Of a stretch of DNA of 64,000 nucleotides, positions 21,740-30,791 are shown one piece after another. The position numbers and the translations under genes are program-made. The notes beneath the pieces are model-generated. The model was not told the origin of the DNA and did no database searches. It saw only the letters and a program-made list of their open reading frames with translations. Source of the DNA: Schistocerca nitens (lineage: Eukaryota > Arthropoda > Insecta > Orthoptera > Acrididae); assembly GCF_023898315.1 (NCBI RefSeq), contig NC_064622.1, positions 171,326,178-171,390,177 of the forward strand, in the 5' to 3' direction. The stretch's first letter is position 1, and every line of letters begins with the position of its first letter.

Positions 21740-22240
21740 GCAGTACGACGCGCCAGAGCAATAGGGCTGAGACGACGGTCATCCCTCTCGGTACTGCCAT
21801 GTGGGCGACCGGAACGCGGTCTTCTTGAGATCGTACATTCTCGTGGCCATTGCTGCAAGCGATGATGTGTGGTGACCACATTCCTGCCCAGTCTTCCTGC
21901 AGTATCGCAGAAAGGAAATCCGGTTTCTCGAAGTCCTATTGCACGACCTAAGAGAGGTGATGATAATGCCATCTTTGTCGCCTTAAAGACATTCTTGCTA
22001 ACATCAACTCACTATATCAAACCTCAAAGGTAACTAACACTCACGACCGTTACACCGTGTATTTAAAGCAAAACCTGATTTGCATCCTCACAGTGGTGCT
22101 AGTGGCGTCACTCTTATGCGGCTTTAGTCAAATTTCCCTAGACACTATCTTTGCGATATACAAACACGGGTACCGACTTTCGTTTATAACGCACAGTTCT
22201 TGATTTTGTTGCGATTTTTTTCCGACAGTCTACTTATCAT

Positions 22241-22692
22241 TTGATTTTAAGAAAATTATTCTCTGAAATATTTTATTTTTGCATGTGTTACTGTCAGGCA
22301 TCTTCATTCGATAAAGGAGTGAATTCCGTTTCGTTATACCTCTTAGTTACTGCATTGCATCAAATTAAGTAAAACACTCTATAAAATTTTGAAGAATTTG
22401 CAGAGGTCAAAACGCATTGTGGAAATTTTGCGTGTGGTTGATTTTAGTTCATACAATGTAGTGTATAAATGTAGATGTGATAATGAAATTTTGTTTAAAA
22501 TTGAGAGTGGAACAGTAGCTCATTGCACTCTTGAGTTGTATGATTTTATATCTGATGGTTGGTTGCCAGAAAGCGCCCATTCCCGTACATGTGCGTCAGT
22601 GATTCTATGGTCATAACAATCGTAATATTTCATAAACGTTTCCAAGCGGAAATGAAATTCTTTGCGAATGATTGCGTACAAAGAAGCACACA
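22241..22692. other. unassigned AT-rich DNA
   Basis: No recognised motif. A 75-codon ORF (22389-22616) has no features. Confidence 0.45.
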
Positions 22693-22826
22693 TACAAAGG
22701 TGACAAATGATATATACACATAAACAGATGGCAGTATTTTGCATACATAAGATATATAAGAGTATTGCATTGGTGCAGCTGTCTTTGCACTCAGGGGATT
22801 CATGTGAAAAGGTGTCCAACGTGATC

Positions 22827-24010
22827 ATGACCGATAGACGGGCATTAACAGACGCGGAATGGTAGTTCGAACTAGACGCATGGGACATTCCTTTTCGGAA
22901 ATCGTTTGGGAATTCTACATTCCGAGATCCACAGTGTCAAGAGCGTGTTGAGAATAACAAATTTCAGAAATCACCTTCCTCCACGGACAACGCAGTGGCC
23001 GACGACCTTCACTTAACGACCGGGACCAGCGACGTTTGAGTAGAGTTGTGAGTGTAAGCAGAAATCATTATGAAACGTATGGCGAACGTATCCGTTTGGA
23101 CAGTGCGACGAAATGTGGCGTTAATGGGCTATGCCAGGAGACGACGGTCGCATGTGACTTTGCTAACAGCTCGACATCGTCTGCAGCGCCTCTCCTAGGT
23201 TCGTGGCCATATTTTTTGGACCCCAGACGACTGGGAAACCGTAGCCTGATCAGACGAGTCACGACTTCAGTTGCCAAGAACTGATGGTAGTATTCGAGTG
23301 TGGCGCAGACCCAACCAATCTGTGAACAAAGGCGTCAAGAAAGCACTCTGCAAGCTTGTAATGGCTCCGTAGTGACGTGGACTGTGTTTACATGTACTGA
23401 ACCCATCACTGACTGGAAATGGTTATGTGCGGCCACTTTGAGAACTTCTGCGGCCATTCATGGACTTCATGTTGCCAAACAAAGAAGGAAATTTTATGTA
23501 TGAAAATGCTGCTTGTTACCGGGCCACAACTGTTCACAATTGCTTTCAAGAACATTCTGAACAAATCGAGCGAATGATATGGCGTCCCAGAACGCCCGCG
23601 ATAAAACTCATCGTACATTTATGGGACACGCCGGCCGCGGTGTTCTCGCGGTTCTAGGCGGTGCAGTCTGGAACCGAGAGACCGCTACGGTCGCAGGTTC
23701 GAATCCTGCCTCTGGCATGGATGTGTGTGATGTCCTTAGGTTAGTTAGGTTTAAGTAGTTCTAAGTTCTAGGGGACTGATGACCTCAGAAGTTAAGTCCC
23801 ATAGTGCTCAGAGCCATTTGAACCATTTATGGGACATAATCGAGAGACCAGTTCGTGCACAAAATTCTGTACCGGCAACACGTTCTCTTTTATGGATGGG
23901 TATAGAGGCAGCGTGGCTCTAAATTTCTGCTGGGAACATCCAGCGACTTGTTGAGTCCATGCCACGTCGAGTTGCTGCACTACAAGGTGCCAAAGGAGAT
24001 TCGACACGAT
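22827..24010 (+). pseudogene. Tc1-like transposase remnant
   Basis: Recovered pieces: MTDRRALTDAEW, MGHSFSEIVWEFYIPRSTVS (first HTH), GRRPSLNDRDQRRLSRVVS (linker and second HTH), LLTARHRLQRLS-like and a WTPDDW-like block before the first catalytic D. Later come ENAACYRATTVHNCF (second D region, very diverged) and RPRTPAIKLIVHLWD (E region, diverged). After the SINE: ESMPRRVAALQGAKG. Stops and frame changes throughout. Confidence 0.78.
23629..23824 (+). repeat. SINE subfamily B
   Basis: CGCCGGCCGCGGTGTTCTCG start, box B GGTTCGAATCC, end AGAGCCATTTGAACC. The perfect 12-bp target duplication ATTTATGGGACA lies at 23617-23628 and 23825-23836. Confidence 0.95.
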
Positions 24011-24284
24011 GTTATGACGTGCCCCATGTCTTTTGTCATCTCAGTGTACATTGCATAATAAATATTCGAAACCTTTTTATTAGCCGAAAAATGGAAATAA
24101 CTGATCTGCGGCAGTGGTGTTGGCTGCTCAAGACACATAGAGATGTCAACAGCACTTTTGAAAAACCCGTGCGGCGACTGTATACACGTCAACAGCACCT
24201 GCAGACAGGTGTAGCTTGACATGTATACAAGTCAACAACAGTGATAGGATCAACCACGCGCCACCGAAGATGTCATAAAGAATG

Positions 24285-24725
24285 GAGCGAGAGCTGGGAT
24301 TGAGGTAGGATGGAAAGGGCATTCGGCCGCGTCCTTCCTCAAGGAACCGTCCCAGCATTTTCCTTAAGTGATATAGAAAAACAACGTGGAACATAAGTCT
24401 GGATGCCTACGGGGTATTTGCACCACACTCCTCCGGAAAGTGTCAGCAGGTCATGGTCTCGCGGTCGCGTTAATTCGAACGAGGTCCCGGGTTCGATTCC
24501 CGACGGGGTCAGGGATTTTCACCTGCATCGAGATGACTGGGTGCTTGTGTTGTCCTCATCATTTCATCATCATTCATGAAAGTGGTGAGATTGGGCTGAG
24601 CAAAGGTTGGGAATTTGTACGGGCGCTGATAACCGCGCAGTTGAGCGCCCCACAAACCAAACATCATCATCCCCCGGAAATGTGAGTTCAGTTTCAACCA
24701 CTGCGCCATATCACGCGGCCACCTG
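24285..24725 (-). repeat. SINE family C, split by another SINE
   Basis: Segment 24300-24410 (AAGGAACCGTCCCAGCATTT, AAGTGATATAGAAAAACAAC) matches the body of the SINE at 15074-15315. The tRNA-like head (CAACCACTGCGCCATATCAC) lies at 24697-24716, after the inserted SINE. The copy is old and diverged. Confidence 0.75.
24444..24674 (+). repeat. tRNA-derived SINE (family D)
   Basis: The head AGGTCATGGTCTCGCGGTCG has a box A-like element, and GGGTTCGATTCCCGACGGGG contains box B. The body includes GGGATTTTCACCTGCATCGA and ends with ATCATCATC repeats. The flanks CCGGAAAGTG (left) and CCGGAAATGTG (right) look like a drifted target duplication within the SINE C copy. Confidence 0.82.
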
Positions 24726-25123
24726 CTGCTGCTGGATGGACGAAACCAATGACAGTTAATTTTGATAGTACTGACTATTGACTACTGTGTTCTGTATCAC
24801 ATTCCCTTAAGAGAATTCGAACTTGGATGAACCTGCCGCTGATATCCTCGATCGTTTAGAAGAAACATTGCGTACCCGAAGATTTGAAGGACTCATGCAT
24901 TTTGTAGAATTTTTAGTGTGAATCATTATGAAGAAAATATTTTAATTTTGAAAATTCTCTCATTGCTTACGTTGCATAATAAATACTCCCTTCATTAACA
25001 TTTTTGTCGATGTTTTACTGCACAACACAACGCTTTTCGGACAGTGTGAGTCTCTCTGATTCACATCTGATATGGAATGTGGCTGTTCCTGTGTCTTCAG
25101 GCATAGTTCAAAAACTTCCTAAA
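24726..25123. other. unassigned DNA
   Basis: No recognised coding or repeat signal before the PLE target duplication at 25124. Confidence 0.45.
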
Positions 25124-25236
25124 GTAATTTGATGTTACAAAATTGTTGAGGCTTTCGTGGCCACTTGTTGACAAACTGCCTATTGGCTTCTGTCTCGGGT
25201 TCTTCGGCCGACGTTCATCTAATGATTTTTCTGACG

Positions 25237-25270
25237 TTTCGCCAGCACGAGTGGCTGGCATTGTCAAAGC
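25237..25270 (-). ncRNA. degenerate hammerhead-like motif in PLE terminal repeat
   Basis: Sense strand: TTTGACAAT, hairpin GCCAGC/GCTGGC with 7-nt loop, then GAAACGTC. This has the layout of the tiny-stem-III hammerhead known from PLEs: core CUGANGA, stem II, GAAA, 2-bp stem III, cleavable UC. Two core positions differ (C3 to U, G8 to A), so activity is doubtful. The same motif is repeated at 30507-30540 (minus) and 32621-32654 (plus). Confidence 0.55.
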
Positions 25271-25306
25271 TTCACCCTCCATTGCCGGTGGTGAACTGGA
25301 GCCGAG

Positions 25307-28004
25307 CCTACCGTGTGACTCGCGTGCAATCCCTGCACGATTCAAAGCAGGTTAAGCAGGTCCACTGCTGTTCCTGCGTGGAGTATTCTTCGGATCGATG
25401 TGTTCCTCTCTTTATGGTATGTCTTCTCGTTTCACAGTGGTGGTCGTCCTCACTGGGTGCTTGGAATTATTCCAGCAACCGGTCCGGCCATCTGGTCGCT
25501 GGGCGCCAGTGGACTTGGTTTCCCAGTCCACTAACCAGCGGGTTCCTCGACGTCCTCGCCGACTCGTAGAAGTTCCGTGCGAGCGCGCGGAAGCGGCGCT
25601 TCAGCATCGGAACTCCCGCGATGTCGTGCAGCATACGGGTGTCGTAGTCCCTTGGCAGGTGAAGCGCCAGCCGAAGGGCTTTGTTCTGCACCCGTTGCAG
25701 CGTCTGTACGTGAGTGTCGGCGGCATTTCCCCACACCACGGCCGCGTACTCTAGCACTGGCCTGATTAGTGCTAGGTAGAGCGTGAGGCCGCAGTGGGGG
25801 GGCAGTGTCGTCGTGGGGTTGAGGAGGGGGTACAGCGAGCGCATCCGTCCAAGCGCCCGGCCCCTCAGCTCCCTGATGTGTGGACCCCAGGTCAGGCGTC
25901 GGTCCATGGTGACGCCGAGGTACTTCCCAGTACGCGACCACGGGATGGGGCCTCCCATGATCCGCACTTGCGGCAGCGCATCGGGTATCCGGCGGCGAGT
26001 AAACACCACCGCCTGGCTCTTCCCGGCGTTGAACTTGAGCCGCCATTTGGTGGCCCAGGCTCCAATCTCGGTGCAGGCGAGCTGCAGGCGGCGGCGCATC
26101 AGCTGCGCGCTCATGCTGCGCGTGTACAGCGCGGTGTCATCGGCGTAGAGCGCCAGATGGACCCTCGGCGTCGTCTTCGGGACGTCAGCGGTGAAGAGAG
26201 AGTACAGCAGGGGGCCAAGGACGGACCCCTGCGGCACTCCAGCACGTATGTGGCGCGCCGTGGACACGCCACCGTCTGCACGCACATGGAAAGTGCGCCC
26301 TCGCAGGTAGGACTGGAGGAGGCGGACGTACGACACGGGTACCCCCTGTACCAGCAGCTTATACAGGAGGCCGTCGTGCCACACGCTGTCAAAGGCCTTG
26401 GAGACGTCGAGGAGTACCGCCCCAAGGTACTCGCGACGCTCCAGGGCCCCCATCGCCTGCTCCACCAGTCGCAGCAGTTGGTGCTGTGTTGAGTGCCCAC
26501 TTCGAAAGCCAAACTGCTCGTCAGGAAGCAGGCCTTCTTCTCTGACGTGGCGCTGTAGCCGTTTGGCGAGGATCCTCTCGAAGGTCTTCGAGAGGGAGGG
26601 CAGCAGGCTTATTGGTCGGTAGTTCTGCGCCAGCCTGGGGTCCTTGCCAGCCTTCGGAATGGCGACCACCTCAGCGTGTTTCCACGCATCGGGGTAGGCG
26701 CCTGTGCGGAGGATGGCGTTAAAGATCGATGTGACAATACGCACTGCTTCCGGCGGCAGCTTCTTCAGCAGTGCGTTGTCGATCTTGTCGCAACCCCCCG
26801 CCTTCCTGGGCTGTAGGAAGTCTAGGTGGTGTTGCACTTCCTCTGCGGTGGTTGGCTCGATGACGTCGTCCGCCTCCTGATGGGTCAGGTATAGCGGAAG
26901 ACGCTCTTGCACCTCCCGGATGGTCTCTTCGTCGACAACATCGTCCACGGTGGAGAAGTTCTCGGCGAAGGTGTCTGCGAGTACGCTGGCCTTCATGTCC
27001 GGCTCTGCGGCGACGTCACGGCCAACTTGAAGCGGCGGGATGCGCTGCCCCTTGCGCAGGAAGCTCCTGGTCATGGCCCAGGCACTTCCGTCATCGATCC
27101 TGAGCGTGGCTATTTTGCCAGCCCAGTCCCGATTACGGTGGTGGCCGACGGCCGCCGAAATCTCCCGGCGCAAGCGGTTTAGCAGCCGCTTGGTGGCGGG
27201 GTTTCTCGTGATCTGCCACTCACGAAAAACCCGGTTCTTCTGTCGGATCAGCTCCAAGATGTCCGGCGGAAGCTGTTTGGAGTTGTCCTTCGGCTTCCGC
27301 GGTCCTCGCGGCGCTGCTGCATCTGCCGCCGCAAGTGTGTAGTGGGTGAATGCTGCTAGTGCTGCATCCACCCCCTCCTCATCAGGATCCGGTGTGGCTG
27401 CGACCGTCTCCGCCAGGTGCTGTTGGAAGTGCGCCCAGTCGGTGTTGAGGCGGGCGCGGCGGTGCTCAGGAGGCGCCGTACCGTCTGTGTCCAGGTCGAA
27501 GATCACTGGCAGGTGATCGGACGACAGGGCACAGCGAGTGCTCGCGATCGCGTTGTGTGCTGCCCCTTTCACAATCGCGATGTCGAGCACGTCGGGACGG
27601 CCGCGCGTCGGGTAGTGCGTCGGGTCGAAGGGACCCAGCACCACGGCGTCATGGTTGTTAACGACCCGCAGAAGCCGTCTGCCGCTGATGGTGGTGACCC
27701 TGGAGTTCCACTCCGGGTGTTTTGCATTGAGATCGCCGCCGATGAACAGGTTCCCGCGCATCGACAGCAGCGTCTCAATGTCCCCGGAGTGGAGGTGTCC
27801 TGACGGCTTCCGGTAGGCCGCCACGAATGTTACGTGGCCCACAGAGGTGTTGACCACGACGCCGGTCGTCTCCAGGGTTGGCGTCACCGGGAGCTGCACC
27901 TGGTGGTGGCGCAACGACGTCTTGACGTACACCGCCGTTCCGCCGCCATGGGTGACCCGGTCGGTGCGGTAGCAGCGGAAGTTTGCCGCCCGCACGTCCA
28001 CGCC
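25307..28004 (-). mobile_element. Jockey-type LINE, 5' truncated, inserted in the PLE
   Basis: A 12-bp target duplication, ACTGGAGCCGAG, lies at 25295-25306 and 28005-28016. The left border is the LINE 3' end, with about 160 bp of 3' UTR and no poly(A) tract. The right border is a 5' truncation inside the endonuclease domain. Confidence 0.9.
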
Positions 28005-28052
28005 ACTGGAGCCGAGCTCGCGGGCGCAGACTATATGTACCTGGCGCGCCAA
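25467..28052 (-). CDS. LINE ORF2 fragment: endonuclease plus reverse transcriptase
   Basis: An 861-codon open frame. The first 16 residues (MARQVHIVCARELGSS) come from the PLE sequence across the insertion border; LINE protein starts at GVDVRAANF. An APE-type endonuclease lacking its N-terminus follows: FIGGDLNAKHPEWN, RPDVLDIAI and SSDHLPVIFDLD. The reverse transcriptase has YRPISLLPSLSKTFERIL, LLDVSKAFDSVWH, AGVPQGSVLGPLLYSLF and the catalytic LALYADDTALY. The C-terminal region with NPLVSGLG is typical of Jockey-clade ORF2. The intact frame suggests a fairly recent insertion. The truncated endonuclease makes autonomous movement unlikely. Confidence 0.92.
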   Translation of the reverse strand: MARQVHIVCARELGSSGVDVRAANFRCYRTDRVTHGGGTAVYVKTSLRHHQVQLPVTPTLETTGVVVNTSVGHVTFVAAYRKPSGHLHSGDIETLLSMRGNLFIGGDLNAKHPEWNSRVTTISGRRLLRVVNNHDAVVLGPFDPTHYPTRGRPDVLDIAIVKGAAHNAIASTRCALSSDHLPVIFDLDTDGTAPPEHRRARLNTDWAHFQQHLAETVAATPDPDEEGVDAALAAFTHYTLAAADAAAPRGPRKPKDNSKQLPPDILELIRQKNRVFREWQITRNPATKRLLNRLRREISAAVGHHRNRDWAGKIATLRIDDGSAWAMTRSFLRKGQRIPPLQVGRDVAAEPDMKASVLADTFAENFSTVDDVVDEETIREVQERLPLYLTHQEADDVIEPTTAEEVQHHLDFLQPRKAGGCDKIDNALLKKLPPEAVRIVTSIFNAILRTGAYPDAWKHAEVVAIPKAGKDPRLAQNYRPISLLPSLSKTFERILAKRLQRHVREEGLLPDEQFGFRSGHSTQHQLLRLVEQAMGALERREYLGAVLLDVSKAFDSVWHDGLLYKLLVQGVPVSYVRLLQSYLRGRTFHVRADGGVSTARHIRAGVPQGSVLGPLLYSLFTADVPKTTPRVHLALYADDTALYTRSMSAQLMRRRLQLACTEIGAWATKWRLKFNAGKSQAVVFTRRRIPDALPQVRIMGGPIPWSRTGKYLGVTMDRRLTWGPHIRELRGRALGRMRSLYPLLNPTTTLPPHCGLTLYLALIRPVLEYAAVVWGNAADTHVQTLQRVQNKALRLALHLPRDYDTRMLHDIAGVPMLKRRFRALARNFYESARTSRNPLVSGLGNQVHWRPATRWPDRLLE

Positions 28053-30612
28053 CGTCCGAGGGCTTCTCCGCGGTCATTTCCGGTGCGGTTCTCCTCTTGC
28101 TACCTGCGACGGTCGTTCGCTGCAGTACGGGAAGCCAGGATCCGTTGACCTTAAGGCTTTCCTCTTTCTTGTTCAAACTGTTCGCGTGTTTTTGTATTTC
28201 TACAGCTTCTCTGAACAAGCGCGTGTGATAGTGGTTCTCTACAGCCAGAACTTCCGTGTCGGCGAATTTTATTACGTGGTCGGTCTCATTCAGTGCGTGT
28301 TCTGCCACGGCCGATTTCTCCACCTGCCCCAACCTGCAATGTCGCTTATGCTCCTTGATCCTGGTGTTAATGGATCGTCCAGTCATCCCGACATAAACTT
28401 TTCCGCATGTGCATGGTATGCGGTATATTCCCGACATTGAAAGTGGGTCTCTTTTCTCCTTCGCCGATCTAAGACACTCTTTGATCTTCCTTGTCGGTTT
28501 GAAGATCGTCTTTACGCCATGTTTGCGCAATATACGGCCGATTCTGTCCGTCACTCTGGGAATGTATGGCAGAAAGGCCGTACCCGACATTTCTTTTTCT
28601 GGTTCCTTACTTCGCCGAGTGTTTGGCTCAGTTACACTTCTAATATAATTTGTGGAGTACCCATTGCTCCTCAGGACTGTTTCCAGGTGTTGCATTTCTC
28701 GTTTGAGGTGTTGCGGCTCACATATTCGTCCTGCTCTCGTTACGAGCGTACTAATCATGCCCCTTTTCTGGCTCGGGTGGTGGTTTGACAGTTTGTGCAG
28801 GTATCGGTCCGTGTGAGTCGGTTTTCGATACACGCTGTGTCCCAGGTTTTCGCCGTCCCTTGTGACCAGCACATCTAGAAATGGCAGTTTCTTGTCCTTT
28901 TCTACTTCCATGGTAAATGTTATGTTGGCATGGAGGCTGTTCAAGTGTCTTAGGAAGTCACCGAGCTGTTCTTCACCATGGCTCCACACCACGAAAGTAT
29001 CATCGACGTACCTGTACCACACCTTAGGTTTGCAAGTGGCCGAGTCCAGTGCCTGTGCTTCGAATTGTTCCATGAAGAAGTTGGCCACCACTGGACTGAG
29101 AGGACTACCCATGGCGACGCCTTCCAGCTGTTCGTAGAAGTCGCCATTCCACGTGAAATAGCTCGTGGTGAGACATGCATGGAAGAGCTTTCTGATGTCT
29201 AGCGGGAAAATGGAACCGATGTGCTCCAGAGCGTCACTGAGTGGCACTTTCGTAAATAACGAAACAACATCAAAGCTGACCAGGATGTCGTTTGGTGCAA
29301 GTTTCAGTTTCTTCAGCTTCTCAATGAAATGTCCTGAGTCCTTAATGTATGTGTCGGTCTTCCCCACGTGTGGTTGGAGCAGAGAGGCCAAGTGTTTTGC
29401 CAGCTTATATGTCGGTGATCCAGGAGCGCTAACGATCGGTCTCAGTGGAACGTTGTTCTTATGGATCTTGGGTAATCCATACAGCCGAGGTGGTAGGGCT
29501 TCTGTGTTGCGCAGGTTTCTCTGTATGTCCGCCGGCAGAGAAGACGCCTTGATCAATCGATTCGTATTCCGTGTGATACGTTGCGTCGGATCTGCGCTTA
29601 GTTTTCGGTACGTCGTCGGATCTAATAGGTCTCGGATCTTTTGCTCATAATCTTCGGTCTTCATTACGACGGTAGCATTCCCCTTATCGGCAGGCAGTAC
29701 CAATATACTCTTGTCGGCGTTGAGATTCTTAATGGCTTGTACCTCTTCTTTCTTCAGGTTGCAAGCTGGCGGTTTTGCTCGGCGCAGTATCCTGGCTGTT
29801 TCCGTGCGTATTTCCTCTGCCCTTTCACAAGGAAGGGCACGAATGGCTGCTTCGGTGTTGGCAATGATGTCCTCCATAGGTATGGTTCTCGGGATGATAG
29901 CGAAATTCCCTCCTTTTTGAAGAACAGACACTTCCGCTTCGGTCAATTGTCGTTCAGTGAGGTTGACCACTGTGTGTGACATGTCGGGAGTCGCCTTGTC
30001 GGTCTGCTTCCGGCATCTTTCAAACTTTTTCCTCTGTCGCTCGGTGCAGCGCTCGAGTTCGTTCTGCATGCTCCTGTGAGTGATGCTGTCGATCTTGTCC
30101 CAGTCGTCTCGATGCATTCTGCTACTTAGTTGATAGAAAATGTCCAGAAGTTCCTGATCCGTTCTTGCCAAGTCTCTCCGTGTTGTATGTATTCGCTCAC
30201 GAAGAAAAGCTCGTTCCATTCTGTCGTAGATACGATGTGCTTGGGCGGTGGTCAATAGGCGCTTGCATCTCAAGAACTTCGGTGTAGCACATTCATCTCG
30301 GCACCGTGACAGGAAGGCGAGAGAGGACATCAGTCGCGCTTTCTTCTTCCGTCGTTGGTCAAGGCGTCGGTACAATCTGCAAATCTCCTCCCCGTAGAGG
30401 CGTAATACAAAATTGTTGAGGCTTTCGTGGCCACTTGTTGACAAACTGCCTATTGGCTTCTGTCTCGGGTTCTTCGGCCGACGTTCATCTAATGATTTTT
30501 CTGACGTTTCGCCAGCACGAGTGGCTGGCATTGTCAAAGCTTCACCCTCCATTGCCGGTGGTGAACTGGAGCCGAGCTCGCGGGCGCAGACTATATGTAC
30601 CTGGCGCGCCAA
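27775..30612 (-). CDS. Penelope-like RT with GIY-YIG endonuclease (main copy)
   Basis: A 945-codon open frame. The first residues come from the preceding tandem partial copy and the last 80 or so from the LINE, which interrupts it at 28016; the PLE protein normally ends with LQFTTGNGG, as in the plus-strand copy. RT features: LVLPADKGNATVVM, LRPIVSAPGSPTYKLAKHLA, SFDVVSLFTKVP, GVAMGSPLSPVVANFFME and the catalytic YRYVDDTFVVW at about residue 534. A GIY-YIG endonuclease starts near residue 725 (GIYRIPCTCGKVYVGMTGRS) with a CxC motif and EHKRHC. This order, RT then GIY-YIG, defines canonical PLEs, which reverse transcribe their RNA at a cut made by the endonuclease. All catalytic motifs are intact except for the LINE-caused C-terminal replacement. 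Confidence 0.95.
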   Translation of the reverse strand: MARQVHIVCARELGSSSPPAMEGEALTMPATRAGETSEKSLDERRPKNPRQKPIGSLSTSGHESLNNFVLRLYGEEICRLYRRLDQRRKKKARLMSSLAFLSRCRDECATPKFLRCKRLLTTAQAHRIYDRMERAFLRERIHTTRRDLARTDQELLDIFYQLSSRMHRDDWDKIDSITHRSMQNELERCTERQRKKFERCRKQTDKATPDMSHTVVNLTERQLTEAEVSVLQKGGNFAIIPRTIPMEDIIANTEAAIRALPCERAEEIRTETARILRRAKPPACNLKKEEVQAIKNLNADKSILVLPADKGNATVVMKTEDYEQKIRDLLDPTTYRKLSADPTQRITRNTNRLIKASSLPADIQRNLRNTEALPPRLYGLPKIHKNNVPLRPIVSAPGSPTYKLAKHLASLLQPHVGKTDTYIKDSGHFIEKLKKLKLAPNDILVSFDVVSLFTKVPLSDALEHIGSIFPLDIRKLFHACLTTSYFTWNGDFYEQLEGVAMGSPLSPVVANFFMEQFEAQALDSATCKPKVWYRYVDDTFVVWSHGEEQLGDFLRHLNSLHANITFTMEVEKDKKLPFLDVLVTRDGENLGHSVYRKPTHTDRYLHKLSNHHPSQKRGMISTLVTRAGRICEPQHLKREMQHLETVLRSNGYSTNYIRSVTEPNTRRSKEPEKEMSGTAFLPYIPRVTDRIGRILRKHGVKTIFKPTRKIKECLRSAKEKRDPLSMSGIYRIPCTCGKVYVGMTGRSINTRIKEHKRHCRLGQVEKSAVAEHALNETDHVIKFADTEVLAVENHYHTRLFREAVEIQKHANSLNKKEESLKVNGSWLPVLQRTTVAGSKRRTAPEMTAEKPSDVGAPGTYSLRPRARLQWRGRAGGKLPLLPHRPGHPWRRNGGVRQDVVAPPPGAAPGDANPGDDRRRGQHLCGPRNIRGGLPEAVRTPPLRGH

Positions 30613-30778
30613 CGTCCGAGGGCTTCTCCGCGGTCATTTCCGGTGCGGTTCTCCTCTTGCTACCTGCGACGGTCGTTCGCTGCAGTACGGGAAGCCAGGA
30701 TCCGTTGACCTTAAGGCTTTCCTCTTTCTTGTTCAAACTGTTCGCGTGTTTTTGTATTTCTACAGCTTCTCTGAACAA
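30410..30778 (-). repeat. PLE terminal repeat (partial upstream copy)
   Basis: A direct repeat of 25137-25306 plus 28005-28217: the C-terminal codons and 3' region of the PLE. This 5'-truncated copy directly upstream of a full copy is the usual Penelope arrangement (pseudo-LTR). It ends at CAGCTTCTCTGAACAA, abutting the inverted copy. Confidence 0.92.
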
Positions 30779-30791
30779 CAGCTTCTCTGAA

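Larger units (their letters stand above)
20615..21972 (-). pseudogene. Tc1-like transposase remnant, catalytic segment triplicated
   Basis: N-terminal part at 21972-21760: SSPLLGRAIGLRETGF, RLGRNVVTTHHRLQQW and RPRSGRPHGSTERDDRRL, which is the first HTH and the GRPR-like linker. The C-terminal catalytic region is present three times: PVVLPFMNSIPWGVSQQDNARPH followed by SRSPDLSPIEHT, and variants. Each repeat re-enters the D-to-E motif. A SINE separates the N-terminal part from the rest. Not functional. Confidence 0.82.
20310..22240 (-). mobile_element. Tc1-like element with internal triplication
   Basis: Left GAAAGAAATCGCAACGCC and the complement of right GCGATTTTTTTCCGACAG resemble diverged TIRs. 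The transposase remnant reads on the minus strand. The interior contains a three-unit tandem repeat (20664-21165) and a SINE (21571-21739). Exact ends are uncertain. Confidence 0.7.
22693..24048 (+). mobile_element. Tc1-like element, decayed, carrying a SINE
   Basis: The left end TACAAAGGTGACAAATGATA matches the complement of the right end CATGTCTTTTGTCATCTCAG, followed by TGTA. A related fragment occurs at 33165-33290. The SINE at 23629-23824 is inserted near the E region of the transposase. Confidence 0.82.

Noticed and set aside
30435-30790. N-terminal 118 codons of the long plus-strand ORF ending at 32618
   Set aside because: They are the antisense of the PLE terminal repeat that happens to be open; PLE homology begins only near 30792.
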